Positions 44,034 through 52,119 of a DNA stretch of 64,000 bases are shown in pieces. Position numbers and translations under genes: made by a program. This DNA is from an uncultured Clostridia bacterium. Its GTDB lineage: Bacteria > Bacillota > Clostridia > TANB77 > CAG-508. Position 1 is the stretch's first letter. Every line of letters starts with the position of its first letter. Where the stretch lies: contig CAKOXT010000002.1 in assembly GCA_934130285.1 (NCBI GenBank), positions 124,001-188,000 on the forward strand, read 5' to 3'. The notes beneath the pieces are model-generated. The model was given only the letters and a program-made list of their open reading frames with translations, did no database searches and was not told where the DNA came from.

Positions 44034-45251
44034 ATGGACGACGAAGATAGAAAATATATGACGAGAGTTAAAGTCATTATTGCTGTTATGATAACATTTG
44101 TTATTACATTTTGCGGTACAATATTTTTGTATGGAAAATATTTATCAAATAAGGGATTGATGATTAATCCATATAAGTCATCTGAAAGTATTGTTGATCA
44201 AATTAATGCATTAAGAACAGTGATTGAAGAGAAATATAAAGGCGAGATTGATGATGATAAATTAACACAAGCAGCATTAAAAGGATATGTAGAAGGATTA
44301 GGTGATGAATATACTGAATTTTTAACATCAGATGAATGGGAAGATCTTGATTCATCATTATCTGAATTTGTTGGAATTGGTGTATATATGTCTCAATTAA
44401 AAAGTACTAATGAAACTATAATAATTGGTACAATTGATGATGATACGCCAGCTGCTAAAGCAGGAATAAAAGCGGGAGATATTATTAAAGAAATTAATTT
44501 GGAAGATGTTTCAACAAAAGGTTCAGAATATATTTCATCAAAAATAAAAGGTACAGCAGGTTCTACTGTAAAAATAAAAGTACTTAGAGGAGAAGAAGAA
44601 CTTACTTTTGATGTAGAAAGAGCAGAAATTAAAGTTTATAAGATAAAACATGAAATGCTTCAAAATAATATAGGATATATTGATTTTGATTCTTTTACAG
44701 ATACAAGTTACAATGAATTCAAAGCAGCATATGAGAATTTAAAAAATAATGGTGCAACATCATTAATTGTTGATTTAAGAAATAATACAGGTGGGTATGT
44801 AGACTCTGCATTGAATATAGCTGATATGTTTGTTGATTCTGGAAAAGCATTATTAATTACTGAAGATAAAAATGGTAATAGATATACGCAAAGTTCAAAA
44901 AATAGTAAAGAAATTGATATGCCAGTAGTTGTTTTAGTAAATGAATATACAGCGAGTGCATCAGAAATATTAACAGGAATATTAAAAGATTATAAATTAG
45001 CAACAATAGTAGGAACAACAACATATGGAAAAGGTGTTATTCAAGAAGTATATCCTGATGTTTTAGGAAAGGATATCGGAGGAGCTTTGAAAGTTACTGT
45101 ATCAGAATATTTTACACCAAACGGAAATAAAATTAACAAAGTTGGTATAGAGCCTGATGAGAAAATTGAACTTGATGATTCTGAAAGTACTGATATTACT
45201 AAAGATACAGATACGCAATTGCAAAAGGCAATAGAAATTTTAAAAAAATAA
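44034..45251 (+). CDS. ctpA: Carboxy-terminal processing protease CtpA (S41)
   Basis: 405 residues. N-terminal membrane anchor (about 13-33), PDZ domain (about 110-190, GIGVYMSQLKSTNETIIIGT.. AAKAGIKAGDIIKEI) and S41 catalytic part: RNNTGGYVDSAL, TASASEILTG (Ser about 308) and TTYGKGVIQ (Lys about 331). It probably processes an envelope protein; FtsEX-M23-ctpA clusters are common in Firmicutes. RBS ATAGGAGGATAAG before ATG. A tRNA operon with its own promoter follows. Confidence 0.95.
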   Translation: MDDEDRKYMTRVKVIIAVMITFVITFCGTIFLYGKYLSNKGLMINPYKSSESIVDQINALRTVIEEKYKGEIDDDKLTQAALKGYVEGLGDEYTEFLTSDEWEDLDSSLSEFVGIGVYMSQLKSTNETIIIGTIDDDTPAAKAGIKAGDIIKEINLEDVSTKGSEYISSKIKGTAGSTVKIKVLRGEEELTFDVERAEIKVYKIKHEMLQNNIGYIDFDSFTDTSYNEFKAAYENLKNNGATSLIVDLRNNTGGYVDSALNIADMFVDSGKALLITEDKNGNRYTQSSKNSKEIDMPVVVLVNEYTASASEILTGILKDYKLATIVGTTTYGKGVIQEVYPDVLGKDIGGALKVTVSEYFTPNGNKINKVGIEPDEKIELDDSESTDITKDTDTQLQKAIEILKK

Positions 45252-45271
45252 AAAAAATAGTAAAAAAAGTA

Positions 45272-45300
45272 TTGACAAGTGAGTCAAAATCTATTATACT
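45272..45300 (+). promoter_or_regulatory. Promoter of the tRNA-Val-Asp-Phe operon
   Basis: Consensus TTGACA, a 17-base spacer, TATACT. A leader hairpin TTGTCAG-CGACGAG-CTGACAA (45306-45326) sits just before the first tRNA, possibly a processing element. Confidence 0.85.
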
Positions 45301-45329
45301 ATGTCTTGTCAGCGACGAGCTGACAAAAT

Positions 45330-45405
45330 GGTCGCTTAGCTCAGCTGGGAGAGCATCTGCCTTACAAGCAGGAGGTCATAGGTTCGAGCCCTATAGCGAC
45401 CACCA
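45330..45405 (+). tRNA. tRNA-Val (anticodon TAC)
   Basis: 76 bases including CCA; acceptor GGTCGCT/AGCGACC, anticodon loop around TTAC with TAC, T-arm ATAGG TTCGAGC CCTAT. Confidence 0.97.
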
Positions 45406-45411
45406 TTTTAT

Positions 45412-45488
45412 GGCCCGGTAGTTCAGTTGGTTAGAACGCTAGCCTGTCACGCTAGAGGTCGACGGTTCGAGCCCGTTCCGGGTCGCCA
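45412..45488 (+). tRNA. tRNA-Asp (anticodon GTC)
   Basis: 77 bases including CCA; acceptor GGCCCGG/CCGGGTC (one G-T pair), anticodon GTC in CTGTCAC, T-arm GACGG TTCGAGC CCGTT (one wobble). Confidence 0.97.
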
Positions 45489-45489
45489 G

Positions 45490-45520
45490 AAACTATCTAG
45501 ATTACTAGATAGTTTTCATT
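45490..45520 (+). terminator. Hairpin between tRNA-Asp and tRNA-Phe
   Basis: AACTATCTAG-ATTA-CTAGATAGTT followed by TTCATTTTATTTT. Either a partial terminator or a processing stem between tRNA genes. Confidence 0.55.
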
Positions 45521-45527
45521 TTATTTT

Positions 45528-45603
<76 letters not shown>

Positions 45604-45608
45604 CTGTT

Positions 45609-45658
45609 AAAAAAAGAGTATCAATGATTTGAGAAATTTCATTGATACTCTTTTTTTA
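45609..45658 (+). terminator. Terminator of the tRNA operon
   Basis: AAAAAGAGTATCAATGA/TCATTGATACTCTTTTT, 17 bp, then a T run. Confidence 0.9.
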
Positions 45659-45735
45659 TATTTTTATAAAAAATAGTTGATATTGTGTTTTTTTATTGCT
45701 AAAATGTTAATAGATTAAGTACTAAGGAGGAAATT

Positions 45736-46128
45736 ATGGAAGAGAACAAAACAAAAAAAACAGGTGCTAACGGATTAATTTTAACAGTATTATTAATAGC
45801 AGCTATTATAATTGCATTCATGTGGGTTGCAATATATAATCTAAATGATCAAAAAGCTGATTTAGAAAAACAACTTGAGTCATCAAAAAGAGATGCTGAT
45901 TCAACAAGACAACAATTATTACGTATGCAAAATAAATACGGAATTACAATTGAAGATTTAGAATCAGATAAAGATGATGAAAAAGATGTAGCTAATAAAG
46001 TTGATTCAGAAGATGAAAATACAGTTAGCAATAAAGTAGAAAATGCAACAAATGAAGTTTCAAACAAAACTTCAAATGAAACAGAAAATAAAGTTTCAAA
46101 TGAAGTAGAGAATGTACCTGCACAATAA
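45736..46128 (+). CDS. Small membrane-anchored protein with Asn/Ser/Glu repeats
   Basis: 130 residues. One membrane segment (about 12-33) then a short coiled coil (LNDQKADLEKQLESSKRDAD) and a low-complexity tail with repeats of the type NKVxNEVSNKTSNETENKVSN. The N-terminus is cytosolic by the positive-inside rule, so the tail faces out. No family recognised. RBS TAAGGAGGAAATT. It lies between the tRNA terminator and a stem-loop. Confidence 0.75.
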   Translation: MEENKTKKTGANGLILTVLLIAAIIIAFMWVAIYNLNDQKADLEKQLESSKRDADSTRQQLLRMQNKYGITIEDLESDKDDEKDVANKVDSEDENTVSNKVENATNEVSNKTSNETENKVSNEVENVPAQ

Positions 46129-46148
46129 TAAATTTTAGATATGTAATT

Positions 46149-46197
46149 TAAACTATATTATATAAAATGAAATATTTTGTATAATATAGTTTTTTTA
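46149..46197 (+). terminator. Terminator after the 130-aa gene
   Basis: AAACTATATTATA/TATAATATAGTTT stem, 20-base loop, then seven T. Confidence 0.7.
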
Positions 46198-46277
46198 TTG
46201 AAAAAAATTTTTTAAAATATTGCATAAAAAAACAAATATAGTTATAATAACAATCATGGGGATAGATGGAGGAGAAT

Positions 46278-46751
46278 ATGAAGAAAAATAGCAGAATTAT
46301 TGTTGTTGCTTTAATTATTCTTATTATTGTTGCAGCAGTTTTAGGAATATTATTATATAATAGAGAACACAAAGTTCAAGAAACAAAACAAGAAGCAAAG
46401 GAACTTGTTGAAGAATCAGTTTCAATAGATGAATTTAAGAAAAAACTGGAGGAAGCTGGTTTAAAAATAGATTTAGAAACAGAAAATACAGAATGTAATC
46501 TTATTGGTGCTAGTGAAGGTTCTTCATATATGATATCTGATTCGTTGATTCAAGTTTATAAATTTGATTTTAATAAGTCAGATGAACTTACAGTATCTAA
46601 TTTGAAAAAAGCTAAAGAATCAGGTAAAGTATTGATGCCATCTTTTAATAATTATGAATTAAAGGTTGTTTATAATAAAGGATTGATTTTAGTTAATGTT
46701 GAGGATCATCCTGATAAAGATAAAATTTTAGAAGTATTTAATAATTTGTAA
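46278..46751 (+). CDS. Hypothetical membrane-anchored protein, 157 aa
   Basis: One N-terminal membrane segment (about 7-28) and a predicted extracytoplasmic domain of about 125 residues with KKLEEAGLKIDLETENTECN and VYNKGLILVNVEDHPDKDKI. No family recognised. Start ATG 46278 follows GGAGGAGAAT; the in-frame ATG at 46266 lies in that site. Confidence 0.72.
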   Translation: MKKNSRIIVVALIILIIVAAVLGILLYNREHKVQETKQEAKELVEESVSIDEFKKKLEEAGLKIDLETENTECNLIGASEGSSYMISDSLIQVYKFDFNKSDELTVSNLKKAKESGKVLMPSFNNYELKVVYNKGLILVNVEDHPDKDKILEVFNNL

Positions 46752-46756
46752 AAAAA

Positions 46757-46792
46757 TAAAATCTAAGTGCTAAATGGTACTTAGATTTTTTG
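46757..46792 (+). terminator. Terminator after the 157-aa gene
   Basis: AAATCTAAGTGC/GTACTTAGATTT stem (one mismatch), loop TAAATG, then T run. Confidence 0.75.
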
Positions 46793-46950
46793 CATAAATG
46801 TGTAAATTAGAATTTATATATGTGAATTATATATTGACTGAATTTTATATTTAATGTTTGGAAAATATGTGGAATTTGGCTTGTTATTATTCTTGCTTGA
46901 ATTTTTGTTATATGATAAAATTTTAATATTAAAAGAAATGGGGAATGAAT

Positions 46951-48165
46951 ATGAGAAAAATTTTGATAGTTATTGTACTAACAGTACTTGTTATTTTTGG
47001 AATATATTTTGTTCAGCATAGATGGAATAATGAAAATATAGAAATTGGAATGGCTGAAAAAATAGATGAGGTAAAAGAAGAGCCTAAAGAAGACATTACA
47101 ATTAATATGACGGTTACTGGTGATGTTTTGTGTCATAATACGAATTTCTTTGATGCATATAATGCTTCTACAGATTCATATGATTTTTCATATACATTTG
47201 AAGATATAAAAAAATATTTTGATAATGCCGATATTGTTGTTGGTACTTTGGAATCTAATTTTGCTGGGAAAGCTGCTGGATATAGCAATTATCCATTGTT
47301 TAATGCACCAGAACAATTAGCTACTGATTTGAAAGAGCTTGGCTTTGATGTGATGGCAACTGCTAATAATCATTGTTTAGATAAAGGTTTTTCAGGAATG
47401 GTAAATACTTTAGCTGAACTTGATAAAGCAGGAATTGAACATTATGGAACTTATGCAACAGAAGAGGATAGTGAAAAGTACTTAATAAAAGATGTAAATG
47501 GAATTAAAATAGCGTTTTTGGATTACAATTATGGAACTAATGGTATTTCTTTACCAGAAGGAAAAGAGTGGGCTATTAGTATGATTGATAGAGATAAAAT
47601 AAAAACAGATATAGATAATGTAAAAAAAGAAAATGTAGATGTAGTATGTGTTAATATGCATTGGGGGCAAGAATACAGGTTAACTCCAACTGATGAACAA
47701 AAAGAATTAGCAGATTTCTTGTTTGAAAATGGTGCTGATTTAATATTAGGAAGTCATACACATTGTTTGGAACCAATGGAGAAAAGAACAGTTACTTTAT
47801 CTGATGGTACTACTAAAGATGGATTTATTATATATTCATTAGGAAATTTTATGTCTGGACAAAAAGCTGATAATTCAAGGCAATCTGTAATTTTAGATAT
47901 TCAGCTTACAAAGTCAGGAAATGATGGAAAGATTAGTATAGGTTCAGTTACATATACACCAATTTATATGTATAATTATTATACTTCTAAATCAGCACAT
48001 AGATTTAAAATAATGGATATAGAAGCAGAAATAGCTAAATATGAAGCTGGAGATACAAGTATTGGATCAACAATGTATAATACATTAAAAAAAGAATTAC
48101 AAGGTGTATATAAAGTAGTAGGTGATGAAATTTTACCAGCTTCTAAGGAAGATGAAAAGGAGTAA
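46951..48165 (+). CDS. CapA-family (poly-gamma-glutamate type) metallophosphoesterase
   Basis: 404 residues, N-terminal membrane anchor (about 4-22). Metallophosphatase core: INMTVTGDVLCHNTN (about 52), VVGTLESNFAG, DVMATANNHCLDKGFSGM, VNMHWGQEYRL, LILGSHTHCLEP and SLGNFMSG. Family members are tied to poly-gamma-glutamate capsule export or other surface-polymer processing; no capBCA operon is present. Start ATG 46951 follows GGGGAATG; the ATG at 46945 lies too close to it. An extended -10 (TG-A-TAAAAT, 46913-46921) precedes it. Confidence 0.85.
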   Translation: MRKILIVIVLTVLVIFGIYFVQHRWNNENIEIGMAEKIDEVKEEPKEDITINMTVTGDVLCHNTNFFDAYNASTDSYDFSYTFEDIKKYFDNADIVVGTLESNFAGKAAGYSNYPLFNAPEQLATDLKELGFDVMATANNHCLDKGFSGMVNTLAELDKAGIEHYGTYATEEDSEKYLIKDVNGIKIAFLDYNYGTNGISLPEGKEWAISMIDRDKIKTDIDNVKKENVDVVCVNMHWGQEYRLTPTDEQKELADFLFENGADLILGSHTHCLEPMEKRTVTLSDGTTKDGFIIYSLGNFMSGQKADNSRQSVILDIQLTKSGNDGKISIGSVTYTPIYMYNYYTSKSAHRFKIMDIEAEIAKYEAGDTSIGSTMYNTLKKELQGVYKVVGDEILPASKEDEKE

Positions 48166-48167
48166 AT

Positions 48168-48722
48168 ATGAAAGAAGAATTTATTAATTTATTAAGAAGT
48201 ACAAATCGTGAAGGTATTGAGGAAGTTATACAATTTTTAGAAAGAACAGATTTTTATAAGGCTCCTGCAAGTACAAGATTTCATGGAAGTTATGAAGGCG
48301 GATTATTAGAGCATAGCATGAAAGTATATGAAATATTGAAACATAAAGTAAAAAATTGTTTTGTAGATATGAATGTTGGTGATGATACTTTAATTATAAT
48401 TGCGTTACTTCATGATGTGTGCAAGGTTAATTTTTATAAAGTAGATTATAGAAATGCAAAGAATGAAAGAGGAGAGTGGGAGAAAGTTCCTTATTATACA
48501 GTTGATGATACTATTCCTTATGGACATGGAGAAAAATCAGTTATGATGCTTACTGAATATATGAAACTTACAGTTGAGGAAAAATATTGCATTCGTTGGC
48601 ATATGGGATTTACAGAACCAAAGGAATCTTATAATACTTTAGGTCAAGCTTTTAAGAAATATCCTTTAGCTTTATTACTACATGAAGCTGATTTGGAATC
48701 TACATATTTCTTTGATATTTAA
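48168..48722 (+). CDS. HD-domain hydrolase, small
   Basis: 184 residues with HD-superfamily metal ligands: GSYEGGLLEHSMKVYEI, IIALLHDVCKVNFY, and GHGEKSVMML. Could be a phosphohydrolase or nuclease-like HD domain such as the C-terminal half of YhaM; substrate not readable. Starts 3 bases after the CapA gene with AAAAGGAGTAAAT, so it is co-transcribed. A terminator follows. Confidence 0.82.
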   Translation: MKEEFINLLRSTNREGIEEVIQFLERTDFYKAPASTRFHGSYEGGLLEHSMKVYEILKHKVKNCFVDMNVGDDTLIIIALLHDVCKVNFYKVDYRNAKNERGEWEKVPYYTVDDTIPYGHGEKSVMMLTEYMKLTVEEKYCIRWHMGFTEPKESYNTLGQAFKKYPLALLLHEADLESTYFFDI

Positions 48723-48726
48723 AATA

Positions 48727-48759
48727 ATAACAGCACTAGATTGTTCTAGTGCTGTTTGT
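48727..48759. terminator. Shared terminator between the HD gene and the DUF3006 gene
   Basis: AACAGCACTAG-ATTGTT-CTAGTGCTGTT, perfect 11-bp stem between two convergent genes; U/T tracts on both sides are modest. Confidence 0.7.
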
Positions 48760-48763
48760 GTAT

Positions 48764-48994
48764 TTAGAAGTTTTCAGGACTTCGTAATTCGTTCATTTTT
48801 TGTTGCATGTCTCTTTGAATTTCTCTTGTTTTTTGAAAATCAAATTCATAACTAAATCCAACTTTTTTTAATATGTCTCCATCATTTAAGAATGGAGGCA
48901 AGCTAGATGTTTTTACTTCATGCATTTTTTGAGTTGATAAGTTTTGTAGTATTGTGTATTTGCCTTCTGTTCTATCTACTGAAAAATATTTCAT
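48764..48994 (-). CDS. DUF3006-like small protein, 76 aa
   Basis: MKYFSVDRTEGKYTILQNLS and SSLPPFLNDGDILKK are the pattern of DUF3006 proteins, which often sit beside competence- or metallo-hydrolase genes. It is acidic/basic mixed, soluble, of unknown function. AGGAGGT lies about 13 bases before this ATG; the frame stays open further upstream to 49360 but without sequence support. It runs against the rest of the cluster, convergent with the HD gene. Confidence 0.78.
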   Translation of the reverse strand: MKYFSVDRTEGKYTILQNLSTQKMHEVKTSSLPPFLNDGDILKKVGFSYEFDFQKTREIQRDMQQKMNELRSPENF

Positions 48995-49151
48995 TTTTTC
49001 TAATGTACCTCCTAATCTTTTTATAAAAGTAGAATTTGAAATAGTTTGGTTTAAATTGTGTTTGATGTTTATATCCATATATTTTATTAATATTAGAATA
49101 AAAAGTATAATTATTGTATCATAAAAAAGTTCATAAATCAAGGATAAATCC

Positions 49152-49180
49152 TTGACTGCTAAGAACACTTGTTTTATAAT
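49152..49180 (+). promoter_or_regulatory. dinB promoter with LexA (SOS)-like box
   Basis: TTGACT (49152-49157), a 17-base spacer, TATAAT (49175-49180). Inside the spacer, abutting the -10, is GAACACTTGTTT (49163-49174), one base off the Firmicutes LexA/DinR GAAC-N4-GTTC core. A separate AAGGAT-AA-ATCCTT palindrome (49141-49154) overlaps the -35. Confidence 0.7.
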
Positions 49181-49196
49181 TGGAGCAGGTGTTGAT

Positions 49197-50396
49197 ATGG
49201 AGAAAAAATTTTTACATATAGATGTGAATAATGCTTTTTTGTCGTGGACTGCAGTTGCAAGATTAAAGGCAGGGGAAAAGGTGGATTTAAGGACTATTCC
49301 ATCAGTTGTAGGTGGAGATGAAGCAAAGAGACATGGAATTGTAGTTGCAAAAAGTAACATTGCTAAGAAATTTGGTATACAAACTGCTGAACCTTTGTAT
49401 ATGGCTAGAAGAAAATGCCCAAGCGTTGTTGTAGTTCCAGCTGATCATAAGTATTATAGAGAGTGTTCTGATAAATTATATAATCTTTTTTTAGAGTATA
49501 CAGAAAAGGTTGAGAGATTTTCTATAGATGAGTGTTTTCTGGATTTGACAGAATATCTTAAACCAGATGAGGATTTAATAAAAGTTGGAATACAGATAAA
49601 AGAAAGAGTAAAAAGACAATTTGGTTTTACAGTTAATGTTGGTGTTTCAGATGATAAAATTTTGGCTAAAATTGCTTCAGATTTTGAGAAACCAGATAAA
49701 ATACATACTTTATTTAAGACGGAAATTAGAGAAAAATTATGGCCTTTGCCAGTATCAGAAATGTTTTTGGTTGGTAAAAAATCTATACCAAAGCTTAATA
49801 GAATGGGAGTAAGAACTGTTGGTGAGTTGGCTAATACGGATAAAGCTGTACTTATAAAAAATTTTGGCAAATATGGTTATACTATTTGGAAATATGCCAA
49901 TGGTGAAAGTGGTGAGGAGGTAAATTATTTACCTGAGAAACCAAAAGGAATAGGAAATAGTATTACTTTGCCTTATGATGTAGCTAGTATTGATGAATTA
50001 GAGGCTACGTTAGTTGAGCTTGTTGAAAAAGTGGCATATAGACTTAGAAAAGAAGATATGCTTGCTACTGTGGTTAATGTTCAATTAAAAAACAATAATT
50101 TTAAAAATTATTCTCATCAAAAGAAATTGCTTTCTAAAACGGATTCTACTAATGATATTTTGAAAGTTGCAAAGGAACTATTAAGAGAATTGTTTGTAGG
50201 TGAACCAATTAGATTGATTGGCGTTAGAGTTGATGGGTTAGTTGAAAAAGAGGAGTTTCAACTTTCAATATTTGATATAAAAGAAGATTCTAAAAATAAA
50301 AAATTAGACAATGCAATAGATCAATTAAAAGAGAAATTTGGATATGATATTTTAACTAGAGCGTCTGAACTAAAACGTAACAATAAAGATAAGTAG
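49197..50396 (+). CDS. dinB: DNA polymerase IV (Y-family, DinB)
   Basis: 399 residues. Translesion polymerase: FLHIDVNNAFLSWTAVARLK (palm metal Asp), AKSNIAKKFGIQTAEPLYMA, FSIDECFLDLTEY (the SIDE catalytic motif, about 107) and NVGVSDDKILAKIASDFEKP. The little-finger domain follows and a short C-terminal tail ELQLSIFDI-like element (QLSIFDIKE) is a likely beta-clamp-binding motif. Start ATG 49197 with AGGTG 5 bases upstream; the longer in-frame start at 49152 would sit inside the promoter. Confidence 0.95.
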   Translation: MEKKFLHIDVNNAFLSWTAVARLKAGEKVDLRTIPSVVGGDEAKRHGIVVAKSNIAKKFGIQTAEPLYMARRKCPSVVVVPADHKYYRECSDKLYNLFLEYTEKVERFSIDECFLDLTEYLKPDEDLIKVGIQIKERVKRQFGFTVNVGVSDDKILAKIASDFEKPDKIHTLFKTEIREKLWPLPVSEMFLVGKKSIPKLNRMGVRTVGELANTDKAVLIKNFGKYGYTIWKYANGESGEEVNYLPEKPKGIGNSITLPYDVASIDELEATLVELVEKVAYRLRKEDMLATVVNVQLKNNNFKNYSHQKKLLSKTDSTNDILKVAKELLRELFVGEPIRLIGVRVDGLVEKEEFQLSIFDIKEDSKNKKLDNAIDQLKEKFGYDILTRASELKRNNKDK

Positions 50397-50438
50397 TGCA
50401 TATATTATATTAATCTGATAACTCTAGGAGGTGCAGAT

Positions 50439-50672
50439 ATGGAACCACAAGTTACGATTTGTTGCAATAAAAGAGAAAAGAGATGTTGTTGCTTAAATAG
50501 AGTTTTATATACAATAATTGGTTTATTTGCTTTTGTTATTGGAATAGTTATAGGAGCTCAAACAACAATTGTTTCAACTATTGGTGCTGTTTACTTTTAT
50601 GCAATAGGAACTACTTTAGTAATATTGGCGCTTATTGCGTTGATATATATATGGTGTAGTTGTAGAAATTAA
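50439..50672 (+). CDS. Small two-helix membrane protein, 77 aa
   Basis: MEPQVTICCNKREKRCCCLN then two membrane segments (about 25-45 and 50-72) and a short Cys-containing end. No family recognised. Strong ribosome binding site TAGGAGGTGCAGAT. The Cys clusters at both ends recall small spore or redox-sensitive membrane proteins, but nothing else supports this. A terminator follows. Confidence 0.7.
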   Translation: MEPQVTICCNKREKRCCCLNRVLYTIIGLFAFVIGIVIGAQTTIVSTIGAVYFYAIGTTLVILALIALIYIWCSCRN

Positions 50673-50687
50673 TAAATTAATTTAGTG

Positions 50688-50737
50688 GGCTGTGTATGGT
50701 TTTACAATAAGTAGGACCATATATGGCTTTTTTATAT
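50688..50737 (+). terminator. Terminator of the 77-aa gene
   Basis: GCTGTGTATGGT with ACCATATATGGC (several G-U), then seven T. Confidence 0.65.
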
Positions 50738-50781
50738 AATTTTTTCTAAACTTTATATAATGAGCAAAGAAAGCAAAATAA

Positions 50782-50810
50782 TTGAAAAAAAATAGGCGTT
50801 GTGATAGAAT
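50782..50810 (+). promoter_or_regulatory. Promoter of glmU
   Basis: TTGAAA, a 17-base spacer, TAGAAT. Confidence 0.7.
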
Positions 50811-50841
50811 ACATTTATCTTTTTAAGGAGGATGATAGATT

Positions 50842-52104
50842 ATGAAAAAAGATAAAATAGCGATAGTTATGGCTGCTGGAAAAAGCGAGTCAATGAATTC
50901 AAAAAAGTCAAAATTAGTACATAAATTATATGGAAAAGAACTTGTTTCTAGAGTCACAGAAGTGGCAGAAAAAGTGGATTGTGATGAGATTATTACAGTT
51001 GTTGGTGAACAAAAAGAGCAAATCATGGAAGTTCTAAAAGATAGAACAAAATATGTTGTTCAAGAAGAACTTTTAGGTACAGGTCATGCATTAATGCAAG
51101 TTATTCCTGAGTTAGAATCTAAATCAGGTCAAGTAATTGTTTTATATGGTGATGTTCCTATTATAAGAAAAGAAACAGTTGAAAAATTGATAGATAGAAA
51201 TAGAAATGAAAGAGAAGCGGTTACATTACTTACAGCTATTTCTGATAATCCAACAGGATATGGTAGAATTGTTAGAAATGAAATTGGAGAAGTATTAGAG
51301 ATTGTTGAAGAGTCTTTAGCTGATGAAGATACAAAGAAAATTAAGGAGATAAATTCAGGAATTTATTGTTTTGATATTGAATCATTATTAGATGCTGTAA
51401 AAGAATTACAAGCTCATGAAAATGGTCAAATATATTTAACAGATATTATTAAAATAATGAAATCAAAAGACTTAAAGATTGGTGCTATGATAGTTGAAGA
51501 TAATACTGAAATACTAGGAGTAAATGATAGAGTACAATTAGAATTATTGGGTAGAGTATTAAAAATGAGAATTAACACAATGCATATGTTAAATGGTGTT
51601 ACTATTGAAGATTCTGATACAACTTATATTTATGAGGATGTTAAGATTGGTAGAGATACTGTAATTCATCCAAATACAACAATTAAATCTGATTGTGTAA
51701 TTGGTGAAGATTGTGAGATTGGACCTAATGCTTATATTAGAGAGAAATGTATTCTTGCTGATAAAGTTAAAATTGGTAACTGTGTTGAGATTAAAAAGAC
51801 TCAAGTTGCTTATGGAAGCAAGGTTCCTCATTTATCATATATGGGTGATTGTGAAATTGGTACTGGTGTAAATATTGGTTGTGGATCTATTACATGTAAT
51901 TATGATGGTGTAAACAAACATAAGACTATTATCGGAGATAAGTGCTTTATTGGTTCAAATACAAATTTAGTTGCTCCAGTTAAATTAGGTGATAATGTTT
52001 TAGTTGCAGCAGGTTCAACAATTACAGAGGATGTACCATCTGATAGTTTAGCTATTGCGAGAGAAAGACAAGTGGTTAAAGAAGGATGGAATAAAAATAA
52101 ATAA
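50842..52104 (+). CDS. glmU: Bifunctional N-acetylglucosamine-1-P uridyltransferase/glucosamine-1-P acetyltransferase GlmU
   Basis: 420 residues (usual about 450). The first part should make UDP-GlcNAc; the second is a left-handed beta-helix acetyltransferase with hexapeptide repeats from about 245, including AYGSKVPHLSYMGD (catalytic His). The nucleotidyltransferase retains GTGHALMQ, YGDVP and NPTGYGRIV, but the N-terminal signature is degenerate: AAGKSESMNSKKSKLVHKL instead of GxGTxMxS..PK. Loss of the Arg could affect nucleotide binding. RBS AAGGAGGATGATAGATT. It is 16 bases upstream of an unknown envelope gene. Confidence 0.93.
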   Translation: MKKDKIAIVMAAGKSESMNSKKSKLVHKLYGKELVSRVTEVAEKVDCDEIITVVGEQKEQIMEVLKDRTKYVVQEELLGTGHALMQVIPELESKSGQVIVLYGDVPIIRKETVEKLIDRNRNEREAVTLLTAISDNPTGYGRIVRNEIGEVLEIVEESLADEDTKKIKEINSGIYCFDIESLLDAVKELQAHENGQIYLTDIIKIMKSKDLKIGAMIVEDNTEILGVNDRVQLELLGRVLKMRINTMHMLNGVTIEDSDTTYIYEDVKIGRDTVIHPNTTIKSDCVIGEDCEIGPNAYIREKCILADKVKIGNCVEIKKTQVAYGSKVPHLSYMGDCEIGTGVNIGCGSITCNYDGVNKHKTIIGDKCFIGSNTNLVAPVKLGDNVLVAAGSTITEDVPSDSLAIARERQVVKEGWNKNK

Positions 52105-52119
52105 AGAAGGAAATGTCCT

